The position numbers and the translations under genes are program-made. Positions 27,965 through 35,523 of a stretch of 64,000 nucleotides of DNA are shown here, piece by piece; the first letter of the stretch is position 1, and each line of letters starts with the position of its first letter. The notes under the pieces were generated by a model. That model was not told the DNA's origin and did not search any database. It saw nothing but the letters and a program-made list of their open reading frames with translations. Origin of the DNA: Hydrogenophaga sp. (lineage in GTDB: Bacteria > Pseudomonadota > Gammaproteobacteria > Burkholderiales > Burkholderiaceae_C). The stretch is taken from assembly GCF_018780075.1 (NCBI RefSeq), contig NZ_JADMKB010000032.1, positions 46,771-110,770 of the forward strand, read 5' to 3'.

Positions 27965-29008
27965 TCAGCGCCGGTAGAAGGCGCGGTACCAGTTCACGAA
28001 GCGGGCGATGCCGCTGTTTAGGTCGGTGCGGGGCTTGAAGCCGACCCAGGCGTCGAGTTCGTCGGTGTTGGCAGAGGTGCCTTCGACATCGCCTGGCTGC
28101 AAGGGCAGCAAGTTTTTTTGGGCGGTCAGGCCCAGCGCCTGTTCGAGAGCGGTAACGCAGTCCATCAGGGCAACGGGTTGGTTGTTGCCGATGTTCAAAA
28201 CGCGGTAGGGCGCGAAACTGGTGGCCGGGTCGGGGTGGGCGGGGTCGAATTGCGGGTTGGGCAGAGCGGGTTTGTCCGCAGCGCGGAGAACACCCTCGAC
28301 GATGTCGTCCACATAGGTGAAGTCGCGGACCATCTGCCCGTGGTTGTAGAGGTCGATGGGGCGCCCTTCGAGGATGGCCCGGGTGAACAGAAACAGCGCC
28401 ATGTCGGGGCGCCCCCAGGGGCCGTAGACGGTGAAGAAGCGCAGGCCCGTGGTGGGCAGGCCATAGAGGTGGCTGTAGCTGTGCGCCATCAGCTCGTTGG
28501 CTTTTTTGGTGGCGGCGTACAGGCTGACAGGGTGGTCCACGCCCTGGTGTTCGCTGAAGGGCAGGGTGGTGTTGCCGCCATAGACGCTGGAGCTGCTGGC
28601 ATACACGAGGTGTTCCACCCGCTGCTGGCGGCAGCCTTCGAGCACGTTGGCAAAGCCCACGAGGTTGGCGTCGATGTAGGCCTGGGGGTGGGTGAGGGAG
28701 TGGCGAACACCGGCTTGTGCCGCGAGGTGGATCACGCCTTGAGGGCGGGTCTCCTCAAACAGGGTCGCCAGGCCAGGGCGGTCTGCCACGTCGAGTGGGT
28801 GAAATCTGAAGTGGGCAAAGTGGTCCAACTGCTGCAGACGAGCGGTTTTGAGGGAGACGTCGTAGTAGTCGTTGAGGTTGTCAATGCCGACCACCCGGTC
28901 GCCCCGTTGCAACAGGCGTTGGCAGGTGTGCATGCCGATGAAGCCGGCCGCGCCGGTGACGAGCCAGGTCACTGGCTGGCGGGGCGATGTTGGGGGCAAG
29001 GGGCTCAC
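27965..29008 (-). CDS. NAD-dependent epimerase, UDP-glucuronate 4-epimerase type
   Basis: The 347-residue protein starts at a GTG overlapping the dehydrogenase stop (GTGA). It has [20 protein letters not shown], the Y164-x3-K168 catalytic pair (YAATK), [14 protein letters not shown] and [17 protein letters not shown]. That motif set is the one of UDP-GlcA/GalA C4 epimerases (Cap1J/LspL-like). Active-site residues are intact. The frame stays open upstream into the dehydrogenase gene, but that part is only out-of-frame sequence of the dehydrogenase. It would supply a second uronic acid or hexose epimer. Confidence 0.88.
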   Translation of the reverse strand: MSPLPPTSPRQPVTWLVTGAAGFIGMHTCQRLLQRGDRVVGIDNLNDYYDVSLKTARLQQLDHFAHFRFHPLDVADRPGLATLFEETRPQGVIHLAAQAGVRHSLTHPQAYIDANLVGFANVLEGCRQQRVEHLVYASSSSVYGGNTTLPFSEHQGVDHPVSLYAATKKANELMAHSYSHLYGLPTTGLRFFTVYGPWGRPDMALFLFTRAILEGRPIDLYNHGQMVRDFTYVDDIVEGVLRAADKPALPNPQFDPAHPDPATSFAPYRVLNIGNNQPVALMDCVTALEQALGLTAQKNLLPLQPGDVEGTSANTDELDAWVGFKPRTDLNSGIARFVNWYRAFYRR

Positions 29009-30282
29009 AGGCGAGCGTCCGCCATGCCGGCGGGCAGCAGGCCTTTGACGTCGTACAACACGGCACCGGGCTGGCCAAAGGCCATGAGGCCGATGGCGCC
29101 CAGGTCGGTGAACTGCTGGTGGGCCACGGCGAGCACGATGGCGCTGTAGGTGCCCGGTGTGGGGGCTTGCTCCAGGCAGATGAGGCCGTATTCGTGCTGG
29201 GCATCGGCCGGGTGAATGCACGGGTCGTAGATGTCCACTTCGGTGCCGTAGCTTCGCAGCGCGTGCACGATGTCCACCACCTTGCTGTTGCGAACGTCGG
29301 GGCAGTTTTCCTTGAAGGACAGGCCGAGCACCAGCACGCGGGCACCGGCCACCGGCATGCCCTTGAGCAGCATGTGGCGTATGGTTTCGTGGGCCACGTG
29401 TTGGGCCATGCCGTCGTTGATGCGGCGCCCGGCCAGGATCACCTCGGGGTGGTAGCCCACTTCTTGCGCCTTGTGGGTCAAGTAATAAGGGTCCACCCCG
29501 ATGCAGTGGCCGCCCACCAGGCCGGGGCGGAACGGCAGAAAGTTCCACTTGGTGCCGGCGGCCTGCAGCACCTCCAGGGTGTCGATGCCCAGGCGCTGAA
29601 AAATCAGGCTGAGCTCGTTCATGAGCGCGATGTTCACGTCGCGCTGGGTGTTTTCGATCACCTTGGCGGCCTCGGCCACCTTGATGCTGCTGGCCTTGTG
29701 GGTGCCCGCGGTGATGATCTGGCGGTAGAGCTGGTCCACTTCTTCCGCCACCTCGGGCGTGCTGCCGCTGGTGACCTTGCGGATGTTGGGCAGGGTGTTG
29801 ACCTTGTCGCCCGGGTTGATGCGCTCGGGGCTGTAGCCGCAGAAAAAGTCGAGGTTGAACGTGAGGCCCGAGTGCTCTTCCAGCACGGGCACACACACCT
29901 CTTCGGTGGCGCCGGGGTAGACGGTGCTTTCGTAGATGACGGTGTCGCCCGGCTTGAGCAACTGGCCCACGGTCTGGCTCGCCTTGACGAGAGGGGTCAT
30001 GTCGGGCCGGTTGGCTTTGTCCACCGGCGTGGGCACGGTGACGATGTAGATCTGGCAATGGGCGATCTCATCGGGCTCGCAGGTGTAGGCGAGGTGCCGG
30101 GCGCTGGCCAGGCCTTCGGCGCTGACTTCGCGCGTGTGGTCGTGGCCGGCTTGCAGGGCGCGGACGCGCTCGGGGTTGATGTCGAAGCCAACCACCGGGC
30201 GCTGCTTGCCGAATTCAACGGCCAGGGGGAGGCCGACGTAGCCAAGGCCGACGACCGCGATGGCTTTTTGCAGGAGGGGCAT
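29005..30282 (-). CDS. Nucleotide-sugar (UDP-HexNAc) 6-dehydrogenase, WbpO/TviB type
   Basis: The 425-residue enzyme has AVVGLGYVGLPLAVEFG (NAD loop) and TPVDKANRPDMTPL, typical of WbpO/TviB UDP-GlcNAc/GalNAc dehydrogenases. YESTVYPGATEE follows, then the catalytic Cys260 in GLVGGHCIGVDPYYL, and a complete C-terminal UDP-binding domain (LGLSFKENCPDVRNSK). It oxidises a UDP-HexNAc to the uronic acid with 2 NAD+. It is the intact member of a family that has two degenerate relatives in this locus (30371-30907 and 33757-34614). Overlaps the next epimerase by 4 nt. Confidence 0.92.
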   Translation of the reverse strand: MPLLQKAIAVVGLGYVGLPLAVEFGKQRPVVGFDINPERVRALQAGHDHTREVSAEGLASARHLAYTCEPDEIAHCQIYIVTVPTPVDKANRPDMTPLVKASQTVGQLLKPGDTVIYESTVYPGATEEVCVPVLEEHSGLTFNLDFFCGYSPERINPGDKVNTLPNIRKVTSGSTPEVAEEVDQLYRQIITAGTHKASSIKVAEAAKVIENTQRDVNIALMNELSLIFQRLGIDTLEVLQAAGTKWNFLPFRPGLVGGHCIGVDPYYLTHKAQEVGYHPEVILAGRRINDGMAQHVAHETIRHMLLKGMPVAGARVLVLGLSFKENCPDVRNSKVVDIVHALRSYGTEVDIYDPCIHPADAQHEYGLICLEQAPTPGTYSAIVLAVAHQQFTDLGAIGLMAFGQPGAVLYDVKGLLPAGMADARL

Positions 30283-30360
30283 GGGGTGGAGAGATGGTGT
30301 CGAGCGGTGTGCCCGGCAGGGTGGTGGGGCACGGCTGGCGTGCCACGGGGCCTTGATCGA

Positions 30361-30450
30361 GATCAGCCGGTCAGGCCGTGGGCCTCGGGGGCATTGGTTG
30401 GGTCTGCGTCAACAGCTCGTTCCAGGTGCTTTCGCACCGCTCGGCGAGCC
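30361..30450. repeat. Copy of the galE-like gene 3' end
   Basis: About 90 bp here (gatcagccgg... to ...tcggcgagcc) are similar to 30934-31024, the 3' end of the GalE-like gene. The original frame ends NAPEARGVNG; the copy reads NAPEAHGLTG only in a shifted frame, so an indel has occurred since. It explains the odd C-terminus of the truncated dehydrogenase. Confidence 0.8.
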
Positions 30451-30907
30451 AGCAGAAGAAGTTGTGGTTGAAGCGCAGACCGCTGTTGTGCTCGAGCAAA
30501 GGCACGCAAATCTCTGCGGCGGAGGCGGTGTTGTTCGTGTTGTCGAAGATCACCAGGTCGCCGCGCTTGAGCAGCCGGCCCACGGTTTCGCTGGCCTTCA
30601 CCAGGGGGCTGGTGTCGGGTCGATGGGCGGTGTCGACCGGCATGGGCACGGTGACGATGTAGGTGCGGCAGTGGGCGATTTCCCGTGGGGCGCTGGTGTA
30701 GGCCAGGTGCCTGGCTTGAGCGAGGCACTCGTCGCTGATATCGCGCGTGTGGTCGTACTCGCATTGCAGGTTGTGCACACGGTCCGGGTTGTCGTCGAAC
30801 CCGATCACGGAGCGGTGTCGGCCAATCTCGACGGCCAGGCGCAGCCCGACCTGCCCCAGGCCGATCACGGCGATCGTGGTGTCGTTCAGTTGAGCGGAAC
30901 GGAACAT
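30371..30907 (-). CDS. Truncated, chimeric nucleotide-sugar dehydrogenase homologue
   Basis: The 178 residues align with only the first 150 or so of the intact neighbour dehydrogenase (VIGLGQVGLRLAVEIG; RHLAYTSAPREIAHC; TVPMPVDTAHRPDTSPL). The ESTVYPGA motif has become DNTNNTASA. After FFC the sequence switches to WLAERCESTWNELLTQ. That tail matches the C-terminus of the adjacent GalE-like protein (AEICESSWNHALTQ), and the DNA similarity continues to 30361. The catalytic Cys and UDP domain are absent, so it cannot be a dehydrogenase. The frame is clean and GC use is normal. It may be an NAD-domain-only pseudo-enzyme, or a remnant of a recombination. Confidence 0.75.
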   Translation of the reverse strand: MFRSAQLNDTTIAVIGLGQVGLRLAVEIGRHRSVIGFDDNPDRVHNLQCEYDHTRDISDECLAQARHLAYTSAPREIAHCRTYIVTVPMPVDTAHRPDTSPLVKASETVGRLLKRGDLVIFDNTNNTASAAEICVPLLEHNSGLRFNHNFFCWLAERCESTWNELLTQTQPMPPRPTA

Positions 30908-30935
30908 GTGACGGAGGCCCTCCAGTTGAATGCGA

Positions 30936-31979
30936 TCAGCCGTTGACGCCGCGCGCTTCCGGGGCGTTGATCAGTTTCTGGGTCAAGGCGTGGTTCCAGC
31001 TGCTTTCGCAGATCTCGGCGAGCCCGCGCCGGGCTTCCCAGCCCAGCCGGACTTTGGCGAGCCGGGTGTCGGCGACGGTGCGCGTGACGGTGTCTGAGGT
31101 GTCGGCGGTGGGGGCACAGGGAATCTGCCGGCCGCTGGCGGCCTCAAAGGCTTTCACCGCTTGCAGGTCGCTCACGGACTGGCCGCGCCCGAGATTGAAG
31201 GTGTGCAGGCCTTCGTGGAGGCGCAGGAAGTCCAGCGCGGCCGCGAAGCCTGCCGCGATGTCCATCACATGGGTGTGGTCACGTTCGACGGTGCCGTCGG
31301 GGGTGTCGGGCGACACGCTGAGCAGGGGCAACCAGGCATCGTCGCCCGCGGCGACACGGGCCAGCCGGGTCATGAGCCCTCCGGCGGTGGCGTGCAGACC
31401 GCTGCAGTCGCCGATCAGGCCGCTTTCGTGGGCCCCTGCGGGGTGGAAGCTGCGCATGATGGCCACACGCGTGGGGAGCAGGCTGCCTTTGACGGCATCG
31501 CGGATCACGTTTTCGGCCTGCAGCAGGCTGCGCCCCAGGGGGGTGGTGGGTTCTGTGGGGTGGTTTTCGTCCTGCAGCGCATGCCGGGGCTTTCCGTACA
31601 CGGCGGCGCTGCTGCTGAACACCAGGATGGGGTCGTCACACATGGCCATTGCCTGCATCACGCTGAGCGTGCCTTGCAGGTTGTGGGCGTAGGTGTCGAG
31701 GGGCCGCATCAGGCTGGCGTGGGTGCCTCTGAGCCCCGCGCAGTGCACCACCGCGTTGATCTCGTGTTCGAGCAGGCTGCAAGAGAGCACGCGCGTGTCT
31801 CTCACATCGCCCATCACCAGAGGCACGGGCTGGTCGCAGAGGGTTTCGAGCCTGCTGGCGACTTGGGGGTTGCTCTGGCGCAGGTTGTCAAACAGCACCA
31901 CTTGGTGACCCTGCTGGCAGAGGGTCAGCGCGGTGTGGCTGCCGATGTAGCCGGTGCCGCCGGTGATGAGAACGTTCAA
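30936..31979 (-). CDS. GalE-like SDR protein lacking the YxxxK catalytic pair
   Basis: The 347-residue protein is collinear with GalE: LITGGTGYIGSHTALTL (NAD loop kept), FDNL, HCAGL, SSSAAVYGKP, GAHESG, RDHTHVMD and a GRGQSV region. At the active site the PYGKSK of GalE reads PLGRSL, so the catalytic Tyr is L148 and the Lys is L152. Without these residues SDR chemistry is not expected. The translation start is a TTG overlapping the previous stop (TTGA). Full length and the absence of frameshifts argue for a selected, non-catalytic role (nucleotide/NAD sensing or scaffolding), but this is inference. Confidence 0.8.
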   Translation of the reverse strand: MNVLITGGTGYIGSHTALTLCQQGHQVVLFDNLRQSNPQVASRLETLCDQPVPLVMGDVRDTRVLSCSLLEHEINAVVHCAGLRGTHASLMRPLDTYAHNLQGTLSVMQAMAMCDDPILVFSSSAAVYGKPRHALQDENHPTEPTTPLGRSLLQAENVIRDAVKGSLLPTRVAIMRSFHPAGAHESGLIGDCSGLHATAGGLMTRLARVAAGDDAWLPLLSVSPDTPDGTVERDHTHVMDIAAGFAAALDFLRLHEGLHTFNLGRGQSVSDLQAVKAFEAASGRQIPCAPTADTSDTVTRTVADTRLAKVRLGWEARRGLAEICESSWNHALTQKLINAPEARGVNG

Positions 31980-32995
31980 GCCATTGCCTCGATTGAGGGC
32001 GCGCGCGCGCGTTGGCGCTCGGCGTGGTGGAGTTTGAAGTCCATGTAGCTGAGTTCGAGCCCGATCTCCAGCTCCATGAGGGGCTCCCAGCCGAGAGCGT
32101 GCAGGCGGTAGCTGTCGAGCAGCCTGCGCTCGGGGCCCTCGGGCGGGGTGCTGTCGCAGACGATCTGGCCCCGGTAGCCCACCACACCCGCAATGGTCTG
32201 GGCCAGCTGCTCGATGCTGACGTCTGCGCCGAAGCCCACGTTGATGAGGCCACCGGTGTGCGGGGCGTGTTTGTCAAACGCGGGTTTGGGCAGCTCCATG
32301 AGGTAGACGCACGCTTCGGCCATGTCGTCGACATAGAGGAACTCGCGCCGGGTGCTGCCGCTGCCTTGCACGGTGACGCGGGGAGCACCGCTGAGCGTGG
32401 CGTCGTGAAAGCGCCGGATCAGCGCCGGGATCACGCGGCTGTGTTCGGTGGCGTAGTGATCGCCCGGCCCGTAGACGCTGCAGGCGACCGCGCACCGGTA
32501 GTCCAGGCCATGGCTATCGCCGTATTGGCGGTTGTAGCTCTCGCAGAGCTTGATGCCGGCGATCTGGGCCAGGGCATGGGGCTCGCGTGCGGGGTCCAGC
32601 GGGCCACTGACCAGATCGTCTTCGGACATTGGCTGCAGGGCCGACTTGGGGTAGCTGCTGCTGCTGGCCAGAAAGAGCAGTTTCTTGACACCGGCCTGGA
32701 AGGCGGCCTCGACCACGTTGGCCGCGATCATCATGTTTTGGTAGATGAGCGCTCCCGGCTGCATGCCGGTGTGACGGCTGCCGCCCCCATGGGCCGCGGC
32801 CAGGTACACCTGATCGGGGCTTTCCTGCTCAAAGAACGCCTGCACGGCGGCCTGGTTTGTCAGATCGAGCTCGGCCCGCGTGCGCGTGATGATGTGGCTG
32901 CGCGGGTGGCCGAGGCGGATGAGCTGGCGCACGATGGCGGAGCCGACCATGCCGGTGTGACCGGCCACGAAGATGCGTTCGGTGAAGTGGATCAT
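31976..32995 (-). CDS. GDP-L-fucose synthase homologue without active-site residues
   Basis: The 339-residue protein aligns along its whole length with GDP-fucose synthase (Fcl/WcaG): IFVAGHTGMVGSAIVRQL, QVYLAAAHGGG, ALIYQNMMIAANVVEAA, AGIKLCESYNRQYG, REFLYVDDMAEACVYLMEL. The E. coli catalytic residues are replaced: Cys109 by S113, Tyr136 by H140, Lys140 by Q144 (EPYAIAK is EPHALAQ), and His179 by G178. The NADP loop is kept. No Gmd partner is in the window, so a GDP-fucose pathway is not evident here. An in-frame TTG at 33067 overlapping the RfaH-like stop is an alternative start. Confidence 0.83.
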   Translation of the reverse strand: MIHFTERIFVAGHTGMVGSAIVRQLIRLGHPRSHIITRTRAELDLTNQAAVQAFFEQESPDQVYLAAAHGGGSRHTGMQPGALIYQNMMIAANVVEAAFQAGVKKLLFLASSSSYPKSALQPMSEDDLVSGPLDPAREPHALAQIAGIKLCESYNRQYGDSHGLDYRCAVACSVYGPGDHYATEHSRVIPALIRRFHDATLSGAPRVTVQGSGSTRREFLYVDDMAEACVYLMELPKPAFDKHAPHTGGLINVGFGADVSIEQLAQTIAGVVGYRGQIVCDSTPPEGPERRLLDSYRLHALGWEPLMELEIGLELSYMDFKLHHAERQRARAPSIEAMA

Positions 32996-33063
32996 GGGGC
33001 TGGTGAGGTGGTTGGTGGGGAGGGGTGTCCCCACCGCAGCGGGGCGGCCAGGGCTGGCAGTGC

Positions 33064-33642
33064 TCAACCCAGTTCGAGCATGGCGTGGTCGACGTCCACG
33101 AGCTGCTGGCGACCCAGGATGTCGAGCAGCATGGTGACGCGCTGGTTGGTGACGGAGAGCACCAGGCCCACCAGCCCTTTCATGCCTTGCCCGCGCATGC
33201 GGACCCGGGCACCAGGCTGGAAGGGGGAGACGGCTTTCAGGTCGGCCTGCTCACGCTCTTGCTCGATGCCGCGAATGGTGTCCACCAGGCTCTGTTCGAT
33301 GGCGGCCGGGCCACTGCCGAAGGACACCAGGGTGCTCACGCCCCGCGTGGAGCGGGCGGCCGAGACGCCCTGGCGCGCCGAGCCAGGACGGAAAAAGACG
33401 TAACGCGGAAACATGGGCTCGTGCACGAAGCCCAAGCTGGCCAGGCTTCGGCCGCCGCTTGACTTGTAGTGCTTGTAGAGCGGCAGGTAGGTGGCATAGC
33501 CCTGACGCAGCAGGTTCTGGGCCGCGATGTGCTCTTGTTGGGGCTTGGTGTAGGCGAGGTACCAGGGCGCCACACCTTCCTGGATGGCGGCTTCCCGAGA
33601 CGGTTCTGCGGGCGCGGCGGGGGGATGGGTCTGGTGGGGCAT
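33064..33642 (-). CDS. NusG/RfaH-type transcription antiterminator
   Basis: The 192-residue protein has an NGN domain (WYLAYTKPQQEHIAAQNLLRQGY, then PMFPRYVFF) and a C-terminal KOW domain (FQPGARVRMRGQGMKGLVG). It belongs to the specialised NusG paralogues (RfaH/LoaP/TaA-like) that let RNA polymerase read through long polysaccharide operons. The N-terminus before the NGN domain is about 25 residues, Pro/Ala-rich. It has an AT-rich upstream region of its own and stands first in a roughly 20-kb run of EPS genes, the expected place for an operon-specific antiterminator. Start at ATG 33642; the frame is open 21 codons further up. Confidence 0.9.
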   Translation of the reverse strand: MPHQTHPPAAPAEPSREAAIQEGVAPWYLAYTKPQQEHIAAQNLLRQGYATYLPLYKHYKSSGGRSLASLGFVHEPMFPRYVFFRPGSARQGVSAARSTRGVSTLVSFGSGPAAIEQSLVDTIRGIEQEREQADLKAVSPFQPGARVRMRGQGMKGLVGLVLSVTNQRVTMLLDILGRQQLVDVDHAMLELG

Positions 33643-33756
33643 GGCGGTAGGGGTGCCTGAAATTGCTGTCAGTATAGATTTATCTATCAAAACAATCAAA
33701 AACAATAAAACACATAAAACCGCACTATTTAACGATTTGGGCTTTCGCGTCCTGAC
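33643..33756 (-). promoter_or_regulatory. A-rich promoter region upstream of the RfaH-like gene
   Basis: This 114-bp gap is strongly AT-biased within GC-rich DNA. On the + strand it carries ATCAAAAACAATAA (33695-33708) and AAAACACATAAAAC (33707-33720). The core AAAAACAATAA recurs at 53990-54000 and 59218-59228. The 14-mer AAAACACATAAAAC recurs exactly at 59648-59661, upstream of the candidate small RNA. The shared elements suggest common control. Confidence 0.55.
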
Positions 33757-34614
33757 CTACAGCGCCGCAGGCAGGGTGAAGAAGCCGCTGCTGCAGGTGC
33801 TGAACCAGCGGTTGTGTTGGCCAGGCGCACGGCGCGGAGGATTCACCCGGGACGGCACCACGATCTGGTCCAGCTGGGGTTCGGGCTGGAGCTCGAACCC
33901 CAGCCCGGCGTGGAGTTGCATCAGGTCGAGCCGATGCCGCCGGGCATAGCGCTCAAGTTCGGTGAACGACACGGGCTGTTCGGTGAGCAGCTGTTTCTGG
34001 GCGAACAGCTGGATGGCCTCGGCTTCGTCGCTGTCGGTCAGCACCACAGGGACCTCGGTGAGTTCGGACGCGGTCTGCATCAGCTGGGCATAGGACGTGC
34101 CTCGCGGCGACACGTCGCCGACCACCAGGCGTGCGGGGCGCAGCCGGTCGTGCATGGCCAGTCCGGGCCGCAGCAGGGCGGGCGCGGCAAACAGGTTGTG
34201 GCAACTCAGCCGGCGGCTCATGCGGGCGGTGTAGCCGACCGGCACGGTGGACTCGATGACCAGCGTGGCCTCGGGGTTGAGGACCTGCACACGCACGATC
34301 ACCTCGTCCAGGCGGCTGGTGTCCACGGTGCGGGTGGTGTCGTCAAAGTCGGTGGGGGTGGCGATCAGAACGAGGTCTGTGCCTTCGACCGCGTCGTCGA
34401 TGTCGCGCGTCGCGCGCAGGCCCGGGGTCTTGTACTCGAGTTGGTGGCCCATCTCCCGGTCGTCGTGGGGGCAGAGGCCGGCGTTCACCATCTGCACCGT
34501 GACAGGGATGTCGTCTTGCACGACCACTTGATGCCGTTGTGAAAGCAGGATGGCGCTGGACAGACCAACAGGGCCGGCGTCGATGACGGCGATTTTGAGG
34601 TGGGAGGTGTTCAT
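33757..34614 (-). CDS. Degenerate UDP-glucose dehydrogenase (Ugd) homologue
   Basis: Residues 6-215 align with Ugd: IAVIDAGPVGLSSAILLSQRHQVV, VLIATPTDFDDTTRTVDTS, VIESTVPVGYTARM, LRPARLVVGD, TDSDEAEAIQLFA. The NAD loop GTGYVG is DAGPVG (first Gly replaced by D12). After LFA the alignment fades: the catalytic FGYGGYCLPKD segment and the whole UDP-binding domain are missing, and the protein ends at 285 residues instead of about 390. The last 60 residues are Pro/Arg/Gln-rich and unrelated. It is open and well formed, so it may be a non-enzymatic NAD-domain protein; a decaying gene is the alternative. Confidence 0.75.
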   Translation of the reverse strand: MNTSHLKIAVIDAGPVGLSSAILLSQRHQVVVQDDIPVTVQMVNAGLCPHDDREMGHQLEYKTPGLRATRDIDDAVEGTDLVLIATPTDFDDTTRTVDTSRLDEVIVRVQVLNPEATLVIESTVPVGYTARMSRRLSCHNLFAAPALLRPGLAMHDRLRPARLVVGDVSPRGTSYAQLMQTASELTEVPVVLTDSDEAEAIQLFAQKQLLTEQPVSFTELERYARRHRLDLMQLHAGLGFELQPEPQLDQIVVPSRVNPPRRAPGQHNRWFSTCSSGFFTLPAAL

Positions 34615-34668
34615 GAAGCGGGCGAAGGAACGCGCCGGGTGGGCCGGCGGCGCGGGCTGTCTGGGCCG

Positions 34669-35463
34669 TTACAGGTAGAGGCCCAGCTTGGTGAGGTTTT
34701 TCCAGGCGACGGCGGTCACACCGCCGAGGCCTGATCGGCGCATGGCTTGCAGTTCTTCTCGCGGGCGGTGCAGCACTTTTTTCACCGTGTTGGGGTGCAG
34801 CGGTTCAACCCGTTTGCGCACCAGGGATTCGCCGATGTAGCGGCTCTTGAAGAACGGTTGGGCAAACAGTCGCAGCGTGGCGTCGTAGTCGGCCGCGAAG
34901 GGGAGCTGGGTCGAGAACCCGCCGATGCGGCGGTACCAGCTGCGCCGCACAAAAAGGGCGGTGGTCGGCGGTGCCCAGCCCCAGGCCAGTTTCTTGCGGC
35001 TGAATTCGCCCGAGTGCTGCTGCCTCACGACGATGCGCAGATCGTCGTTCTTGACGTACTTGACGTTGCCATACACGGCGGAGAGCCAGGGGTCTGCGAG
35101 GGCCTGCGCAACGGTCGCCAGCACGTCCGGGTGCTCAAAGGTGTCGTCGGCATTGAGAAAGCACAGCACATCGCCCTGAGCACGCTCGATGCCCCGGTTC
35201 CAGGCGCTGAAAATGCTGTCACGGTCGTCACCGCCGATGAGGGTCAGGCGAGCGCCCTGGTGGCTCAGCCGCTCCTGGCAGCCGTCGCGGCTGTTGCCGT
35301 CGATGACGATGTGTTCAAGGTTGGGGTGCGTCTGCGATGCGACGGAGTCAAGGCAGTCGTCGAGGTTGTGGAAGCTGTTGCGGCAGGCGGTGATCACACT
35401 GATCTTGACGCCGTGGGCTCGCACGGCCGATGCAGCTTGGGCGGCAGTGAAGGACACTTCCAT
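34669..35463 (-). CDS. Glycosyltransferase family 2, WcaE-like
   Basis: The 264-residue GT-A protein has ISVITACRNSFHNLDDCLDSV and HIVIDGNSRDG, FLNADDTF with the metal-binding DD, and a FAADYDATLRLF segment. The C-terminal signature is LGGVTAVAWKNLTKLG, typical of this Burkholderiales group. Compared with relatives as I recall them, several usually invariant positions differ: DGGSTDG is DGNSRDG, DxGIYDAMNKG is DRDSIFSAWNRG, and HPT is TTA. Activity is therefore less certain than for the other transferases here. Likely role: early sugar addition after the WecA-type step. Confidence 0.8.
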   Translation of the reverse strand: MEVSFTAAQAASAVRAHGVKISVITACRNSFHNLDDCLDSVASQTHPNLEHIVIDGNSRDGCQERLSHQGARLTLIGGDDRDSIFSAWNRGIERAQGDVLCFLNADDTFEHPDVLATVAQALADPWLSAVYGNVKYVKNDDLRIVVRQQHSGEFSRKKLAWGWAPPTTALFVRRSWYRRIGGFSTQLPFAADYDATLRLFAQPFFKSRYIGESLVRKRVEPLHPNTVKKVLHRPREELQAMRRSGLGGVTAVAWKNLTKLGLYL

Positions 35464-35523
35464 GTGGACTCCTGGGCTGAAGGACCGCGATGTCGTTGAG
35501 GCGAAGGCCGTCGATTCAGACGC

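Noticed and set aside
27965..30058. One 697-codon frame joining the epimerase to upstream sequence
   Set aside because: The upstream half is the dehydrogenase gene read out of frame; the GTG at 29008 overlapping the dehydrogenase stop is the sensible start.
33643..33650. GGCGGTAG, the core of the RfaH ops element, just upstream of the RfaH-like gene
   Set aside because: It is on the + strand, whereas the EPS genes are transcribed leftward; ops must be in the sense strand of the transcript.
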